Assembly: GCA_963703745.1 (NCBI GenBank)
Contig: CAVPFL010000003.1
Span: 372,001-436,000, forward strand
Length of the DNA: 64,000 nt
From: AP-15 sp963703745
Lineage (GTDB): Bacteria > Pseudomonadota > Alphaproteobacteria > ATCC43930 > CGMCC-115725
Reading direction: 5' to 3'
Positions 17,925 to 26,268 of the stretch are shown here, piece by piece; the first letter of the stretch is position 1; each line of letters starts with the position of its first letter. The notes below the pieces were generated by a model. It was not told where the DNA came from and did no database searches. It saw only the letters and a list, made by a program, of their open reading frames with translations. The position numbers and the translations under genes were made by a program.

Positions 17925-18782
17925 CTAGTTGAGCGGAATACCGGTCAGCGGCGTGCCGTCCCCTCCGAGATTACCGTCTATCATGTTGGTCTTGTAGGAG
18001 AGCACCGAACCGCCCGTGATCGCCACTCCGACATTATTGCGGATAATCATGGAATTGCCGAGGTAGAGCGTGGCGCCGGTTACGCCGATCCCCGTGCTAT
18101 TCTCGAGCGCGGTTGAATCATTTATTGCCGTTCCGGCGCTCGTGCCAGTGCCAGGATTGAGGTAAAACCCGAATCCAGAATTACCTTGCGCCCGCACTCG
18201 AACGAGCATTGACCTTACGTTGGCCATAGTTGGGGCAATCTGGATGCCATTAGCGTTGTTGGTAAGGAAAGTGTCGGTCACGAATAATGCAGAGGTGGCG
18301 TTAGTGCCTACATGTATTCCATCTCCCGTGAAGCCAAAAATGTTGCAATTTTCGACGTGGAGGGCGCCGCCGGACTGATAGTTGATGCCGTTTAAGCCGC
18401 CGCTTCCGGTCCCCTCGATGCCGTTTATGCTCAAGTTGCGCAGCGTGACGACATCGGTCGTTCCCGCTGCGACCGTAATGCCGTTGGTGCCCGCCACTAA
18501 AACGCTGGTGACTTGCCCGCCACCGCCGTCAATCGTGATGGCCTTGGTGATGGTTACTCCGCCAAAACCGCCGGGGTCGAGGGCATCGATCTCGCCGCCG
18601 GCAGCGGTCTTCGAAATAGCCCCGGCAAACGTCTTGCACGGCGCCGTCCGGCTACAGGGATTGGCGTCATCGCCAACGCCGGATACCCAGGTACGCGATG
18701 CTTGCGCCTGAGCGGCGCTGGACAATAGGCAAATCAAAAGCAGAGTTGCCGATATGCTCAACGGCAGTATGACCTTGCGCAT
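17925..18782 (-). CDS. Secreted right-handed parallel beta-helix protein
   Basis: A 285-residue exported protein with a clear signal peptide (MRKVILPLSISATLLLICLL, then SSAAQAQA). It continues RTWVSGVGDDANPCSRTAPC and KTFAGAISKTAAGGEI, the usual opening of bacterial pectate-lyase-like repeat proteins. From there, regular short turns rich in N, G, T and I (for example TTDVVTLRNLSINGIEG, TNNANGIQIAPT, GNSMIIRNNVG) build a beta-helix. No catalytic residues can be named. GAGGAGGT precedes the ATG. Similar proteins are common in Bradyrhizobium-like genomes; the role is likely extracellular or periplasmic. Confidence 0.8.
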   Translation of the reverse strand: MRKVILPLSISATLLLICLLSSAAQAQASRTWVSGVGDDANPCSRTAPCKTFAGAISKTAAGGEIDALDPGGFGGVTITKAITIDGGGGQVTSVLVAGTNGITVAAGTTDVVTLRNLSINGIEGTGSGGLNGINYQSGGALHVENCNIFGFTGDGIHVGTNATSALFVTDTFLTNNANGIQIAPTMANVRSMLVRVRAQGNSGFGFYLNPGTGTSAGTAINDSTALENSTGIGVTGATLYLGNSMIIRNNVGVAITGGSVLSYKTNMIDGNLGGDGTPLTGIPLN

Positions 18783-19120
18783 TTGACCTCCTCGGTTTCA
18801 TCCATAAGGTTTGCATGGATGCCGTTCTCGTCGGCAGTCCCGCAGGTTCCCGTGCTCGTGCTATCGTTCAACGTCGGGCGCGTACATATTCACATGCGGT
18901 GATATTTCGGCCGGCAGCTTCTCTGCGTCTCGACGAAGTTTTCACTGGCGCGCATGATAGCTGCGAAGCGTCAGGTGGCCGTCCTACTTCACTGTCTTTA
19001 ACAATTCGGCTGTCGCATCGCAGGTTATGGGTGACCAGTGCTCCGCATAGATAAATCAGGAAATATGTGAGAGAATTAGCCGACGTGAGTCTGGACCGTC
19101 GACTGCGGCACGTGCAAATT
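18783..19120. other. Gene-free stretch before the acyl-CoA dehydrogenase remnant
   Basis: About 340 bases upstream of the beta-helix gene. It must contain that gene's promoter, but I see no confident -35/-10 pair. No coding sequence was recognised. Confidence 0.4.
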
Positions 19121-19298
19121 GGGCGCTAGTCCCGCGCTGCGAGATCCTGATCGTCATACGGCCAGTCGGACCCCGACAACCCCGACTGCTACCGCCGCCA
19201 ATCAATGATCCTGGTGCCGCTGCCGCATTCCGGTGTCGTCGTCTAACTAACGCATACTCCCGGTCTCTGGCTACGACGAGGTCCCGCACGGCCATGCG
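19121..19298 (+). pseudogene. Degenerate acyl-CoA dehydrogenase fragment, paralogous to 14108-14281
   Basis: Roughly 175 bases align by eye with the middle-domain part of the acyl-CoA dehydrogenase gene at 13600. Shared blocks are CCCGCGCTGC, AGATCCTGATCGT, GGCCAGTCGGA, CCCCGACAACCC, ATGATCCTGGTGCCG and CTACGACGAGG, and finally CCCGCACGGCCATGC. It contains stop codons (CTAACTAA) and indels, so it is dead. It abuts the 3' end of the APH-fold kinase gene, whose relatives commonly neighbour such dehydrogenases, suggesting a lost partner gene. Confidence 0.75.
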
Positions 19299-19334
19299 AA
19301 TTTCCCCTGACGGCAGCGGAATTGCGCGCATCCG

Positions 19335-20366
19335 TTACGCGCCCAACGAGCGGGCGAGAGCCCAGGCCTGCTCGCCGGTCGGGCGCGCTTTGCGGCCGAG
19401 GTCGTCGGCCTCGCGGCTCGCGGCCGTACCCTCGATCGCCCGCTTGGCGATTCCCTGCATGATCGCCGCCAGCCGGAATAGGCTGTAAACCATGTAGAAC
19501 TCCCAGTGAGGGCTGCGACCGCGGACGGTGCGCTCGCCATAGGCGGCGACATACTCGTCCTCGCTCGGGACGCCGAGCGCTGCAAGATCGACGCCAGCGA
19601 GACCACGGAAAAGCGCCGGCGTCACCCGCCAGGCCATTGCGTGATAGGCGAAATCGGCAAGCGGATCGCCGATCGTCGACAATTCCCAATCGAGCACGCC
19701 GATCACCCGCGGCTCGGTCGGGTGATAGATCAGATTATCGATGCGGTAATCGCCGTGCACGATGCGCGGCTCGCCTTCGGGCGGCAGGTGGCGTGGTAGC
19801 CATTCGATCAGCCGGTCCATCGCCGGCTGCTTCTCGGTCTCCGAGGCTTGATATTGCCGGCTCCAGCGCGCGACCTGGCGGGCCAGGTAGTTGCCCGGCC
19901 GGCCGAACTCGGCGAGACCTGCCGCGACGTAGTCGACCGTATGCAGTGCGGCGATGACCGTGTTCATCGACTGGAACATCGCCCGGCGCTCGGCGGCGGT
20001 GAGCCCGGGCAGGCGCGGGTCCCAGAAGATGCGGCCCTCGAGAAACTCCATCACGTAGAAGGCGCTACCGATGACCGCGTCGTCTTCGCACAGCGCGTAG
20101 ACCTTGGGCACCGGCACCGCGGCTTCTGCCAGCGCGCGCATGACCCGGTATTCCCGGTCGACCGCATGGGCGCTCGGTAAGAGTTGGCCGAGCGGTTTGC
20201 GCCGCAGCACGTAGAAACCAGAGCCCGAGCGAAGTCTATAGGTCGGGTTCGATTGGCCACCATCGAACTGCTCGGCGGCGAGCGGGCCGCGAAAGCCCTC
20301 GACATGATCGCGCATCCAGCTTTCGAGCCGGCCCAGCGGCAGACCTTGCTCCCCCGCAGTCGTCAT
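19335..20366 (-). CDS. APH-fold phosphotransferase family protein (ACAD10/11 N-domain type)
   Basis: A 343-residue aminoglycoside-phosphotransferase-fold kinase. Motifs: EQFDGGQSNPTYRL (nucleotide loop), VLRRKPLG (ATP lysine region), DREYRVMRAL, IVHGDYRIDNLIYHP (Brenner-type catalytic HGDxxxxN) and VIGVLDWELSTIGDP (the metal-binding D-W-E). This subfamily is found next to or fused with acyl-CoA dehydrogenases that degrade 4-hydroxy acids by phosphorylating the hydroxy-acyl-CoA. I chose the ATG at 20366, preceded by GAGGTG; the frame extends to 20381. The intended dehydrogenase partner next door is only a remnant (19121-19298). Confidence 0.88.
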   Translation of the reverse strand: MTTAGEQGLPLGRLESWMRDHVEGFRGPLAAEQFDGGQSNPTYRLRSGSGFYVLRRKPLGQLLPSAHAVDREYRVMRALAEAAVPVPKVYALCEDDAVIGSAFYVMEFLEGRIFWDPRLPGLTAAERRAMFQSMNTVIAALHTVDYVAAGLAEFGRPGNYLARQVARWSRQYQASETEKQPAMDRLIEWLPRHLPPEGEPRIVHGDYRIDNLIYHPTEPRVIGVLDWELSTIGDPLADFAYHAMAWRVTPALFRGLAGVDLAALGVPSEDEYVAAYGERTVRGRSPHWEFYMVYSLFRLAAIMQGIAKRAIEGTAASREADDLGRKARPTGEQAWALARSLGA

Positions 20367-20466
20367 CCCGCACCTCGCCAACCGGCCTCACCCGCGCTCG
20401 ATTGTATACGATGGCGAGCCAGCGGTATCCTGTCGGCAGCTTCGCGGCGAGAGAACGAGGTGAACC

Positions 20467-22824
20467 ATGGACGACTATGTCGACGAGACGATGCTCGAGC
20501 TCGAACGGTACGCGATCGGCCAGCCGGTGCCGCGCAGCGAGGACCCGGTGCTGTTGCGTGGCGAGGGGCATTACGCCGACGATGTCAGCCTGCCGGGTCA
20601 GGCCCGCGCGGTGATGGTCCGCAGCGGCCATGCGCACGGCATCATCCGCAAGATCGACACGACGGCGGCGCGCGGCCTGCCGGGAGTGCTCGGCATCTAT
20701 ACTGCGTCGGACTTGGAGGCCGCCGGTCTCGGGCCGCTGGCGCCGCGCCAAGTCATGAACAATCGCGACGGCACGCCGATGCTGAGCCCGGTCCGCCATG
20801 CGCTGGCGACCGATAAAGTCCGCCACGTCGGCGAGGCGGTCGCCGCGGTCGTCGCCGAGACCCTCGCCCAGGCCAAAGACGCCGCGGAGATGGTGGAGGT
20901 CGAGATCGAGCCGTTGCCGGCCGTCACCGCCCCCAGCGCCGCGGCCGCACTTGGTGCGCCCGTCCTTTACGACGAAGTGCCGGGGAATGTTGGGCTCGAT
21001 TTTCATTTTGGGGACAGCGACAAGGTCGCCGCCGCCTTTGCCTCGGCCGCGCATGTCACGCGCCTCGAGCTGCGCAACAACCGCATCGTCGTCAACGCAA
21101 TGGAGCCGCGTTCTGCGATCGCCCAGTACGACCCCGAGCGAACGCATTGGACGCTCCATGTGGGCTGTCAGGGTGTGTTCGGGTTCCGCAACTACATCGC
21201 CGGGGTATTCGGGGTCGGGCGCGACCAAATGCGCGTTCTGACCGACCGCGTCGGCGGCTCGTTCGGCATGAAGCAGCCGACTTATGCCGAATATTACTGC
21301 ATCCTGCACGCCGCCCGCGCGCTTAGCCGCCCGGTCAAATGGACCGACGACCGCTCGGGGAGTTTTCTTAGCGACAGCCATGGCCGCGATGCCGAGATGA
21401 CGGCCGAGCTGGCGCTCGACCGTGACGGCCATTTCCTGGCGGTGCGCCTGACGGGCTTCGGCAATCTCGGCGCCACCTACGGGGCACCCGGCCCGTCAAC
21501 GCGCAATGCGGTCCGCAACACCCTCGGTGTCTACAAGACGCCGCTGATCGAAGTCTCGACAAAATGCGCCTTCACCAACACGACCCCGGTCGGCGCTTAT
21601 CGCGGCGCCGGCCGTCCCGAGGCCAATTACTACATGGAACGACTGGTCGAGACCGCTGCGGCTGAGACCGGGATCGACCGGGTCGAGTTGCGCCGGAAGA
21701 ACCACATTCCGGCCGATGCGATGCCGTACAAGGCGCCGAACGGTACGACCTATGACAGCGGCGATTTCACCAACCTCTTGAACAAGGCTTTGGCGCTCGC
21801 CGATTGGGACGGCTTCGCCGCACGTCGGGCGGAAAGCCGACAGCGGGGGCGGTTGCGCGGGCGCGGCATCAGCGACTATCTGGAATTGACCGGCCCGCCC
21901 GGCCGCGAGATGGGCGGCATCCGTTTCGAGCCCGACGGCACGGTCACGATCATCACCGGCACGCTCGATTACGGGCAGGGGCATGCCTCGCCGTTTGCCC
22001 AGGTCCTGTCGACGCGTCTTGGGATCCCGTTCCGCAAGATCCGCCTGTTGCAGGGCGACAGCGACGAGCTGATCGCGGGCGGCGGCACTGGCGGATCGAA
22101 ATCGATGATGACGAGCGGCAAGGCGATCGTCGAGGCGGGCGACAAGGTGATCGAGAAGGGCAGGGAGATCGCCGCACACGTGCTGGAGGCGGCGGCGGCC
22201 GACATCGAATTTCGCGCCGGCCGGTTCACGATCGCCGGCACGGACCGGTCGGTCGGCCTGATGGAATTGGCCGAAAGGATCCACGCCGGGCTGGAATTGC
22301 CGGCCGGCCTGCCGCGGAGCCTCGACGTACAGAACATCAGCGACGGCCCGCCCTCGGCCTTTCCGAACGGCTGCCATATCGCCGAGGTTGAAGTCGACCC
22401 CGAGACCGGGACGGTCGACGTCGTTCGTTATACCTTCGTCAACGATTTCGGTGTGGTCATCAACCCGGCGCTGGTGAACGGCCAGGCGCATGGCGGCATC
22501 GTCCAGGGGATCGGCCAGGCCTTGCGCGAGCATGTGGTCTACGACCAGGAGGGCCAGCTGCTGACCGGGTCCTACATGGATTACAGCCTGCCGCGCGCCG
22601 ATGACGCGCCGATGTTCACACACGCCTTCCACCCGGTGCCTGCGAAAACCAATGTCCTCGGCGCCAAAGGGTGTGGCGAGGCAGGCTGCGCCGGTGCGCT
22701 GCCGTCCGTGGTGAATGCGCTGGTCGACGCGCTCGGGGAATACGGCATCCGCCAAATCGACATGCCGGCGACCCCGCAGCGAGTGTGGCGAGCAATCCGT
22801 GACGCCCGGGGAACAGCGCGATGA
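20467..22824 (+). CDS. Xanthine dehydrogenase family molybdopterin-binding subunit (CoxL-like form II)
   Basis: A 785-residue large subunit of a molybdenum hydroxylase. The N-terminal Ald_Xan_dh_C domain (RSEDPVLLRGEGHYADDVSL) is followed by the Mo-binding domain with VGGSFGMKQ. The loop AYRGAGR near residue 377 marks form II rather than true CO dehydrogenase (AYRCSFR). The catalytic glutamate is E738 in KGCGEAGCAGALPSVVNAL. Such enzymes oxidise aldehydes, purines or N-heterocycles and need [2Fe-2S] and FAD subunits, neither of which is encoded nearby. The stop overlaps the amidase start (ATGA), so the two are co-translated. Confidence 0.92.
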   Translation: MDDYVDETMLELERYAIGQPVPRSEDPVLLRGEGHYADDVSLPGQARAVMVRSGHAHGIIRKIDTTAARGLPGVLGIYTASDLEAAGLGPLAPRQVMNNRDGTPMLSPVRHALATDKVRHVGEAVAAVVAETLAQAKDAAEMVEVEIEPLPAVTAPSAAAALGAPVLYDEVPGNVGLDFHFGDSDKVAAAFASAAHVTRLELRNNRIVVNAMEPRSAIAQYDPERTHWTLHVGCQGVFGFRNYIAGVFGVGRDQMRVLTDRVGGSFGMKQPTYAEYYCILHAARALSRPVKWTDDRSGSFLSDSHGRDAEMTAELALDRDGHFLAVRLTGFGNLGATYGAPGPSTRNAVRNTLGVYKTPLIEVSTKCAFTNTTPVGAYRGAGRPEANYYMERLVETAAAETGIDRVELRRKNHIPADAMPYKAPNGTTYDSGDFTNLLNKALALADWDGFAARRAESRQRGRLRGRGISDYLELTGPPGREMGGIRFEPDGTVTIITGTLDYGQGHASPFAQVLSTRLGIPFRKIRLLQGDSDELIAGGGTGGSKSMMTSGKAIVEAGDKVIEKGREIAAHVLEAAAADIEFRAGRFTIAGTDRSVGLMELAERIHAGLELPAGLPRSLDVQNISDGPPSAFPNGCHIAEVEVDPETGTVDVVRYTFVNDFGVVINPALVNGQAHGGIVQGIGQALREHVVYDQEGQLLTGSYMDYSLPRADDAPMFTHAFHPVPAKTNVLGAKGCGEAGCAGALPSVVNALVDALGEYGIRQIDMPATPQRVWRAIRDARGTAR

Positions 22825-24242
22825 CGGACGACCTTTGGCGGCTCGACGCCACCGAGCTGGCGCGGCTGATCCGGCTCGGCCGCGCTTCGAGCCGCGAGGT
22901 GACACAGTCTTGCCTGTCGCGTCTGCGCGTGGTGAACCCGGCGATCAACGCCGTGGTACACGTGCTGGAGGAGGAGGCGCTGGCGGCTGCGGACGCCGCA
23001 GATAGGGCACAGGCGCAGGGGCAGGTCCTAGGACCGCTGCACGGTGTGCCGGTTACGACCAAGGTCAACACCGATCAAACCGGCTGCGCCACGGACAACG
23101 GCGTCGTGGCATTCCGCGACGCGATCGCAACTGAGGATGCTCCGGTCGTTGCCAATCTCAGAGGGGCGGGCGCCGTCATTATCGGCCGGACCAACACCCC
23201 AGCGTTCTCGATGCGCATCTTTGCCGATAATGCGCTGCACGGTCGTACCCTGAACCCGCGCGACCCGGCTGTCTCGGCGGGCGGCTCCAGCGGTGGGGCC
23301 GGGGCGGCCGTGGCGACCGGGATCGGCCCGATTGCCCATGGCAACGACATCGGCGGGTCGGTCCGCATCCCGGCCCTGTTCAACGGCGTGGTCGGCCTGC
23401 GCGTCTCGCTCGGGCGCGTTCCCTCCTACAATCCGAGCCAGCCTGTGGCACGCCCGATCGGGGCGCAGCTGATGGCGGTGCAAGGGCCGCTGGCGCGCAG
23501 TGTGCGTGATGCGCGGCTGGCATTGGCGGCGATGGCGCGGGGCGATCCGCTCGACACGAGATGGGCGGATGTGCCGCTCGACGGCCCGGCGGTGCCGCGG
23601 CCGATCCATGTCGCACTCGTGGCGCAAAACCCGGGCGGATTCACTCACCCGGCCCAGGCCGAGGCGGTGCGCCAGGCCGGCCGCCACCTCGCCGCCGCAG
23701 GCTATGCCGTCGACGAGGTCGCCCCGCCCGATCTCGAGGAGATCATCGAGACCTGGCATCGCATCGGCTCGACCGACGTAGCTGGCACGCTCGCCCCGCG
23801 CATGGAGGAGTTCGGCGATGCCGACGCGCGGACCTCGATGCGGTTGTGGCTGGAACTGTGCCCACCTACCGATCTGCAGGGTGTTCTGGCCGCCTTGGCG
23901 CAGCGCGACCTAATGCTGTGGCGCTGGCTCGAATTTATGCAGCGTTATTCCTTGGCGGTGATGCCGACCATGGGCGATCTGGCGCCGCCGCACAATCTCG
24001 ATACGACGCGGGAGGGGCAGGCTCGGGTATTAGATTCGCTGCGCGTCAGTCTGATTTCGCCGCTATTGGGGGTTCCCGCGTTGGCCGTGCCGGTCGGCAA
24101 TCACGGGCGCTTGCGCCCGGGCGTGCAGATCCTGGCGCCGCGCTTCCGCGAGGATCTGTGTCTCGATGCCGGCGAAGTCATCGAGGCGGCCGAAGGTGTC
24201 GTCACACCGATCGATCCGCTGTCGTCACCGGCGGCGGCGTAG
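22821..24242 (+). CDS. Amidase (amidase-signature family)
   Basis: A 473-residue AS-family hydrolase with an intact catalytic triad. K81 lies in VPVTTKVNTDQTG, cis-Ser S156 in AGGSSGGAGAA and nucleophile S180 in NDIGGSVRIPALFNG; the spacing of 75 and 24 residues equals that of well-studied members. It hydrolyses an amide to acid and ammonia in the cytoplasm. Its start overlaps the stop of the molybdenum hydroxylase gene, implying a common pathway, perhaps degradation of an N-heterocycle or amide. The last 41 bases overlap the repaired end of the convergent hydrolase gene. Confidence 0.93.
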   Translation: MTDDLWRLDATELARLIRLGRASSREVTQSCLSRLRVVNPAINAVVHVLEEEALAAADAADRAQAQGQVLGPLHGVPVTTKVNTDQTGCATDNGVVAFRDAIATEDAPVVANLRGAGAVIIGRTNTPAFSMRIFADNALHGRTLNPRDPAVSAGGSSGGAGAAVATGIGPIAHGNDIGGSVRIPALFNGVVGLRVSLGRVPSYNPSQPVARPIGAQLMAVQGPLARSVRDARLALAAMARGDPLDTRWADVPLDGPAVPRPIHVALVAQNPGGFTHPAQAEAVRQAGRHLAAAGYAVDEVAPPDLEEIIETWHRIGSTDVAGTLAPRMEEFGDADARTSMRLWLELCPPTDLQGVLAALAQRDLMLWRWLEFMQRYSLAVMPTMGDLAPPHNLDTTREGQARVLDSLRVSLISPLLGVPALAVPVGNHGRLRPGVQILAPRFREDLCLDAGEVIEAAEGVVTPIDPLSSPAAA

Positions 24243-25311
24243 CGCTGCGCAGGGCCTCGCGGATAACGACGAGCGGGGGCGGTGGCACGGAGCGGTCCCC
24301 TGCAAGGTCTGCGCCCAGTCCGCAGCACCTGCGGGATGTGAAAATAGGAAGAGTGAGCGGTGGTCACCGGCGGCACCTGCGGGATTTGTCCTATTACCGT
24401 CTTGCTGATCACCGCGGAGCAATCGACGCCGCAGGTTCGCGGCAATAGGTTTGCGTAGCTGCTCGGCCCCTCTAATCCGAGGCGGTCGTGATAGGAGGGA
24501 TTGTGAAAAATCTTGAGAAAGTCTTTCGACCATGGGAGGACGTCGTCGTGGGAAGAATAGTAGACCGTGACCTGGTTGGAGAGTGCAGCGATCGGGACTC
24601 CCTGACCGGTGTAAAGCGGCGAATTGGATGCCGGAAGTAGAGCGCCGTTGTTGATGTTGGCGGCCGCCAGCAGCACCTGGTTCAGAACGGGCAGCTGGGC
24701 ATTGGGCTGCGCATGCATGCCCAGCATCATCATGTAATTGCCCTCGGAATGGCAGATGATGCTGATCCCGACGCCTAGTTTCTGCTGCGCGACAGCAGCA
24801 TCGCGATCAGTATTCCGAATGCCTGAACCGAACCGTTGATGTTGCCACGGATCGTGCCGCTTGTCGTGCTCGGAGGAAAGCGGTAGGGCAGCGGCGCATA
24901 GTTTGACGGCAAGAAACTTTCGATCTCGTCGTAGCTGGGCCAATCGAACGAGATTACGAGGCCGTAATATTGTGCGTATTGCTGCGGCCCGCTGCCAAGC
25001 GCTGCCAGTTCTGCGATCGAGTTGCCGAACAGATTGGCGAGACCGTGGATCACCACAGTGAGCTGGGGAAAGCCGTTGGTGATCGCGATCTGCAGATCGC
25101 TCTCGAGCATCGCGAGAAAGGCTGCCGGTGGGCTGGCGCTGGGTTGCAATCCAACGGGAGTGTAGGCTATGACCTCAGCATCGTATTGCTGCGGCGCCGC
25201 GTACCACCAAAGCGCACCGTTGGGCAGCGGGAATGTCTGTGATTTGGTCGTGGCCGCAGGCTGGCTCCGCGTCGTTAGAATGTAGCTGTTGGCGAAACTC
25301 TGCGACGTCAT
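24202..25311 (-). pseudogene. Alpha/beta hydrolase (DUF900-like) broken by three apparent single-base deletions
   Basis: Consecutive frames together give one alpha/beta hydrolase. Frame one (from 25311) holds strand-helix elements with TVVIHGLANLFGNSIAELA and GLVISFDWPSYDE, up to MLLSRSRN. A missing A near 24779-24781 moves the sequence to a second frame with the nucleophile elbow ISIICHSEGNYMMMLGMHA and QVTVYYSSHDDVLPWSK (acid loop). Two further shifts near 24322 and 24297-24300 are needed to reach the natural-looking tail PPPPLVVIREALRSATPPPV and a stop at 24202. The start overlaps the M15 peptidase stop. Either a decayed gene or a poorly called region; the catalytic Ser is in CHSEG, a GxSxG variant. 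Confidence 0.7.
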
Positions 25312-26126
25312 CGGCTATCCCCATGCCCTGCGACTGGCCGCAGAACCGCCGGCTCATCGTTGAGCAGCTCCGGCCGGTATTCGAAATGCATCGTGTCGTA
25401 ATGCGACCATTTGCCGCCCCAGATGAAGCCGTGCCGCTCGAAGATCGCGACGATCTCGGGCGGTATCCGGTTGACGGGCCCAGCGTTGATGACCCCCGAA
25501 CCATGCCAAAGCCAGTAATCGGCGTGCGCCGCATTGATATCGATCGCCGCGCCCCAGGAATGCATGCTCGGCTCTCCGGTGTCGGCGACCGTGCGACAGT
25601 TGTAGGTTCCGGCCGGCGGATAGGCATACCGCTTGACTGAGCTAGGCAGGCCATCGAGCTCCTCGGAGACCGCGGCCAGCCGCTCCGCCACCCCGTTGAC
25701 CGAGGTGATTCGAATCGTATGGCCCCAACTGCGCGGCAGCCAGACGATGGGGACCAGCCGCGGGGCTACGTCGCCGTTCCAGCAATCGCCGTACATCTTG
25801 TCGAAGAAGGCGCGGTTGCGAATGCGGCCCGGGTCGTCATCCGGAACAGGCGCGGCTACCGCCATACCCGCAGGGTAAGGTAGGCGAAGTTGGTCGAGGA
25901 GCGATGCATGCCGGAGCATTTCGGCGAAGCTCTTGGCCGGCTGCCCATCCGACAGCGGCATGCGGGTGCCGTCCCGCCATATCAGATTGATCGAATCATA
26001 GCCGGCCAACGCATCGGGGTAGGCACGGACGAGAGCGTCCATGGCGGCCCGTTCCCCAGCCGCAGCCATCGCCGCTTGTCCGATTAGAGCTATGGCCAAA
26101 AAAGCCGGCGCGATCAGCCGGCACAA
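25308..26126 (-). CDS. M15 family D-alanyl-D-alanine carboxypeptidase-like protein, exported
   Basis: A 272-residue peptidase of the M15 (VanY-like) group. A signal peptide is present (APAFLAIALIGQAAMAAAG). The zinc site is visible as SMHSWGAAIDIN (H and D ligands) and WSHYDTMHFEYRPE (catalytic region and final H). It probably trims peptidoglycan or other D-amino-acid peptides in the periplasm. The frame starts with TTG at 26126; no better start retains the signal peptide. The stop overlaps the start of the broken alpha/beta hydrolase (ATGA), indicating a two-gene operon. Divergent from the DUF1501 gene. Confidence 0.88.
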   Translation of the reverse strand: MCRLIAPAFLAIALIGQAAMAAAGERAAMDALVRAYPDALAGYDSINLIWRDGTRMPLSDGQPAKSFAEMLRHASLLDQLRLPYPAGMAVAAPVPDDDPGRIRNRAFFDKMYGDCWNGDVAPRLVPIVWLPRSWGHTIRITSVNGVAERLAAVSEELDGLPSSVKRYAYPPAGTYNCRTVADTGEPSMHSWGAAIDINAAHADYWLWHGSGVINAGPVNRIPPEIVAIFERHGFIWGGKWSHYDTMHFEYRPELLNDEPAVLRPVAGHGDSR

Positions 26127-26268
26127 CGGACGCCGCCCGCAAACGAAAAAGACACAGATTTGCCCCCGCCTCGATTTGGTCGCTTAAATGCATCAAGATG
26201 GTGGACGACACAATGCTCGAAGACGCGGTTGCGACTGGGGTAGCAATCGCGCGGGGGTGGGTACGACA

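Noticed and set aside
20236..21432. 398-codon open frame antisense to the molybdenum hydroxylase gene
   Set aside because: GC-rich shadow of a well-supported gene; no family motifs and composition typical of antisense frames.
21496..22905. 469-codon open frame antisense to the same gene
   Set aside because: Same reason: a shadow frame with Arg/Asp/His-rich noise and no ribosome binding site.
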